Origin: Lolium rigidum
Lineage: Eukaryota; Streptophyta; Magnoliopsida; Poales; Poaceae
Direction: 5' to 3'
Length of the DNA stretch: 64,000 nt
Assembly: GCF_022539505.1 (NCBI RefSeq)
Contig: NC_061510.1
Span: 272,995,687 to 273,059,686, forward strand
How positions within the stretch are numbered: the stretch's first letter is position 1; each line of letters starts with the position of its first letter. The notes under the pieces were generated by a model. It was not told the DNA's origin. It saw only the letters and a program-made list of their open reading frames with translations, and searched no databases. Shown here one piece after another: positions 62,499-64,000 of the stretch. The translations under genes and the position numbers were made by a program.

Positions 62499-63014
62499 CT
62501 ATGGGCCATCACTGCCCTCGTCGTCGCTGTCGTCGCCATCATCGGCGCTGCTCCCGGCGGGCTCGTCGTCGCTCCAATGGCCGCCGACCGGGCCCTCGTT
62601 GTCTTCATCTTCTTCGTCAGCGTCGTCCTCGTCGCTGTCGAAGTCGCTAAGATTGCCCGGCCAAGGGCAGAACCGCTTGGCCGGCGGCTCGTCGGAGGAG
62701 CCCTCGTCGTCGTCCTCCTCCTCTTCCTGCTCCTCCTCCTCCCCGGGAGAGGTGAAGTCGCAGGAGAAGCTGTCGTCGTCACTCCCCTCTTCCGTTTCCC
62801 CAACGGCGAGGAAGCGGAGGTCGCTCTCCCCGTCCGTCAAGGACTGGTCGTCCTCGGACCAGACGGAGAAGTCGTGGTCTGATTCCTCCCCCGCCGCAAT
62901 GGCGCGGCGGGTGTTGGCCGCGTGGACCGCCGCAGCGTCGTACTCCGGCGTCGGCTCACGGGATGTGGAGGATTGGCTAGCAAGATCCGATGGAGCAGAG
63001 GAGGAGGAAGACAT
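62499..63014 (-). CDS. Antisense acidic Ser/Asp/Glu-rich ORF of element C (171 aa), unknown function
   Basis: Counterpart of 49131-49556. The chosen start (63012-63014) begins MSSSSSAPSDL, matching element A; an upstream in-frame ATG at 63057 would add 15 residues. It has one PPAKRF basic patch followed by DFDSDEDDADEED and other acidic runs. The upstream region (63100-63295) shares GACATGACCCGACG and a GGCATT box with element A, so a conserved antisense promoter is possible. No domain is recognised. Confidence 0.5.
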   Translation of the reverse strand: MSSSSSAPSDLASQSSTSREPTPEYDAAAVHAANTRRAIAAGEESDHDFSVWSEDDQSLTDGESDLRFLAVGETEEGSDDDSFSCDFTSPGEEEEQEEEEDDDEGSSDEPPAKRFCPWPGNLSDFDSDEDDADEEDEDNEGPVGGHWSDDEPAGSSADDGDDSDDEGSDGP

Positions 63015-63295
63015 GGTGGCTGGGAGGGTTTTTGGAGTGCTAATGCGGAGGAGATACAAAGGAAGAACTGTTCAGAGCGGTTAAATCAAAGGGGGATATA
63101 GTGGAGATTCAATGCCACAGCAGTTTCCGAGGAAGTGGTGCCTAAAAAAAAAAAAAAAAACTGCCAGGTCACGCGGAGAAGTTGAGAAGGCAAGGCATCA
63201 TCATGAGGGATACTGCGACGGTTACGCCACGACATGACCCGACGAAGGAAAGCAGAGTGATTTTGGAAATAATATTTCCAAAACCAGGGGGCATG

Positions 63296-64000
63296 TGTTA
63301 TCACCGGAATTTAACCGAGTCGAGGTGGGCCGCGACCAAGAGGGACATAAAGAAATATATATAGAAGGAATACGTGAATCGGCCTTTTTACCAAGTTGGG
63401 CTTAATTGCCCGTGTATCTGTAACATATTAGATCGTATCTTAGTTTAGAGATAGAATCTTAGTCGTGCACGGTTTAGTGCACGCCCGCATTAGAAAGTCC
63501 CCTGGACTATAAATATGTACCTAGGGTTTATGGAATAAACAACAACTCACGTTCAACCCCAAAAACAAACCAATCTCGGCGCATCGCCAACTCCTTCGTC
63601 TCGAGGGTTTCTATCAGGTAAGCGACATGCTGCCTAGATCGCATCTTGCGATCTAGGCAGCACAAGCCCCACGTTGTTCATGCGTTGCTCGTACTTGAAG
63701 CGCTTTTGATGGCGAGCAACGTAGTTATCATTAGATGTGTTAGGGTTAGCATTGTTCTTCGTTTAAGCATGCTTACGTAGTGCAACCCACGCATATCTAG
63801 CCGTCCTCACGCCTATCCCAGGTGTGGGGGCGGCACCCGCTTGATCATTATTTAGTAGATCTGATCCGTTACGATTGCTCCTTGTTCTACAAGGATTAGT
63901 TTAATATCCGCAATAGTTTGGCCTTACAAAGGGGGGGAGGATCCTGTGGCACGTAGGGTGGCGTTCGCAAGTCCTAAACGGGATGTTCCTAGGATCAACT
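63296..64000 (+). repeat. Element C 3' LTR, truncated by window end
   Basis: TGTTATCACCGGAATTTAACC start, TATA box 63509-63516, a consensus donor CAG/GTAAGC at about 63616, hairpins 63629-63661 and 63800-63834. The end lies beyond 64000. Confidence 0.85.

Larger units (their letters stand above)
58470..64000 (+). mobile_element. Element C: gag-only gypsy-type LTR retrotransposon, sister of element A (continues past window)
   Basis: Both LTRs start TGTTATCACCGGAATTTAACC. The left LTR (58470 to about 59431) is cut short and joined directly to mid-gag, so the LTR end, primer site and gag start are deleted. Then follow a broken gag, the GCCGAT spacer, an antisense acidic ORF and the 3' LTR from 63296, which leaves the window. 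No pol is present. The right target duplication cannot be checked. Confidence 0.82.

Overview
The window looks like grass nuclear DNA, most probably Triticeae (wheat, Aegilops, barley or rye). It has plant multi-exon genes with GT-AG introns, very long LTR retrotransposons nested in one another, a PIF/Harbinger fragment and MITE-like elements. More than half of it is retrotransposon. The organism call is inferred from element style and is not proven.

Host part. Three YUCCA-type flavin monooxygenase genes (auxin biosynthesis, YUC10/YUC11-like) lie on the minus strand. The first (1-1326) runs off the left edge and carries two frameshifts. The other two (8440-9903 and 52622-54084) each read as an intact four-exon gene of 382 aa and differ at ten residues. 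They sit in a tandem duplication of about 10.5 kb: unit I is 2389-12882. Unit II starts at 12883 and ends near 56863, and is split by a 33.6-kb retrotransposon insertion. The breakpoint falls inside a PIF/Harbinger transposon. Each unit also carries a degenerate RING-H2 E3 ligase gene, an RNase H-like reverse-transcriptase fragment and a MITE-like inverted repeat. An older duplication (1-3900 against 8575-12400) underlies the unit.

Retrotransposon part. Element A (17415-51006) has 1.17-kb LTRs, a broken gag and no pol. An acidic ORF lies on the opposite strand before its 3' LTR. Its 5' LTR is split by element B (17726-42430; target duplication GTTTC), a non-coding LARD-like element in the order LTR-internal-LTR-internal-LTR. 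Its LTRs are about 6.67 kb and its internal domains about 2.9 kb, with tRNA-iMet-type primer sites. Its middle LTR contains a 100-N gap. The gag of A is split by a solo LTR (45545-47250; target duplication ATAGG).

Right end. After unit II the Harbinger element (broken transposase) is cut by an LTR fragment (57413-58469). That fragment is cut by element C (58470 to beyond 64000), a sister of A with the same gag-only, hairpin-spacer and antisense-ORF layout. The most interesting material is the shared architecture of A and C: the antisense acidic ORF, a set of strong hairpins in the LTR leader with one compensatory base-pair change, and a GCCGAT/ATCGGC hairpin array. The triple-LTR giant B is the other highlight.
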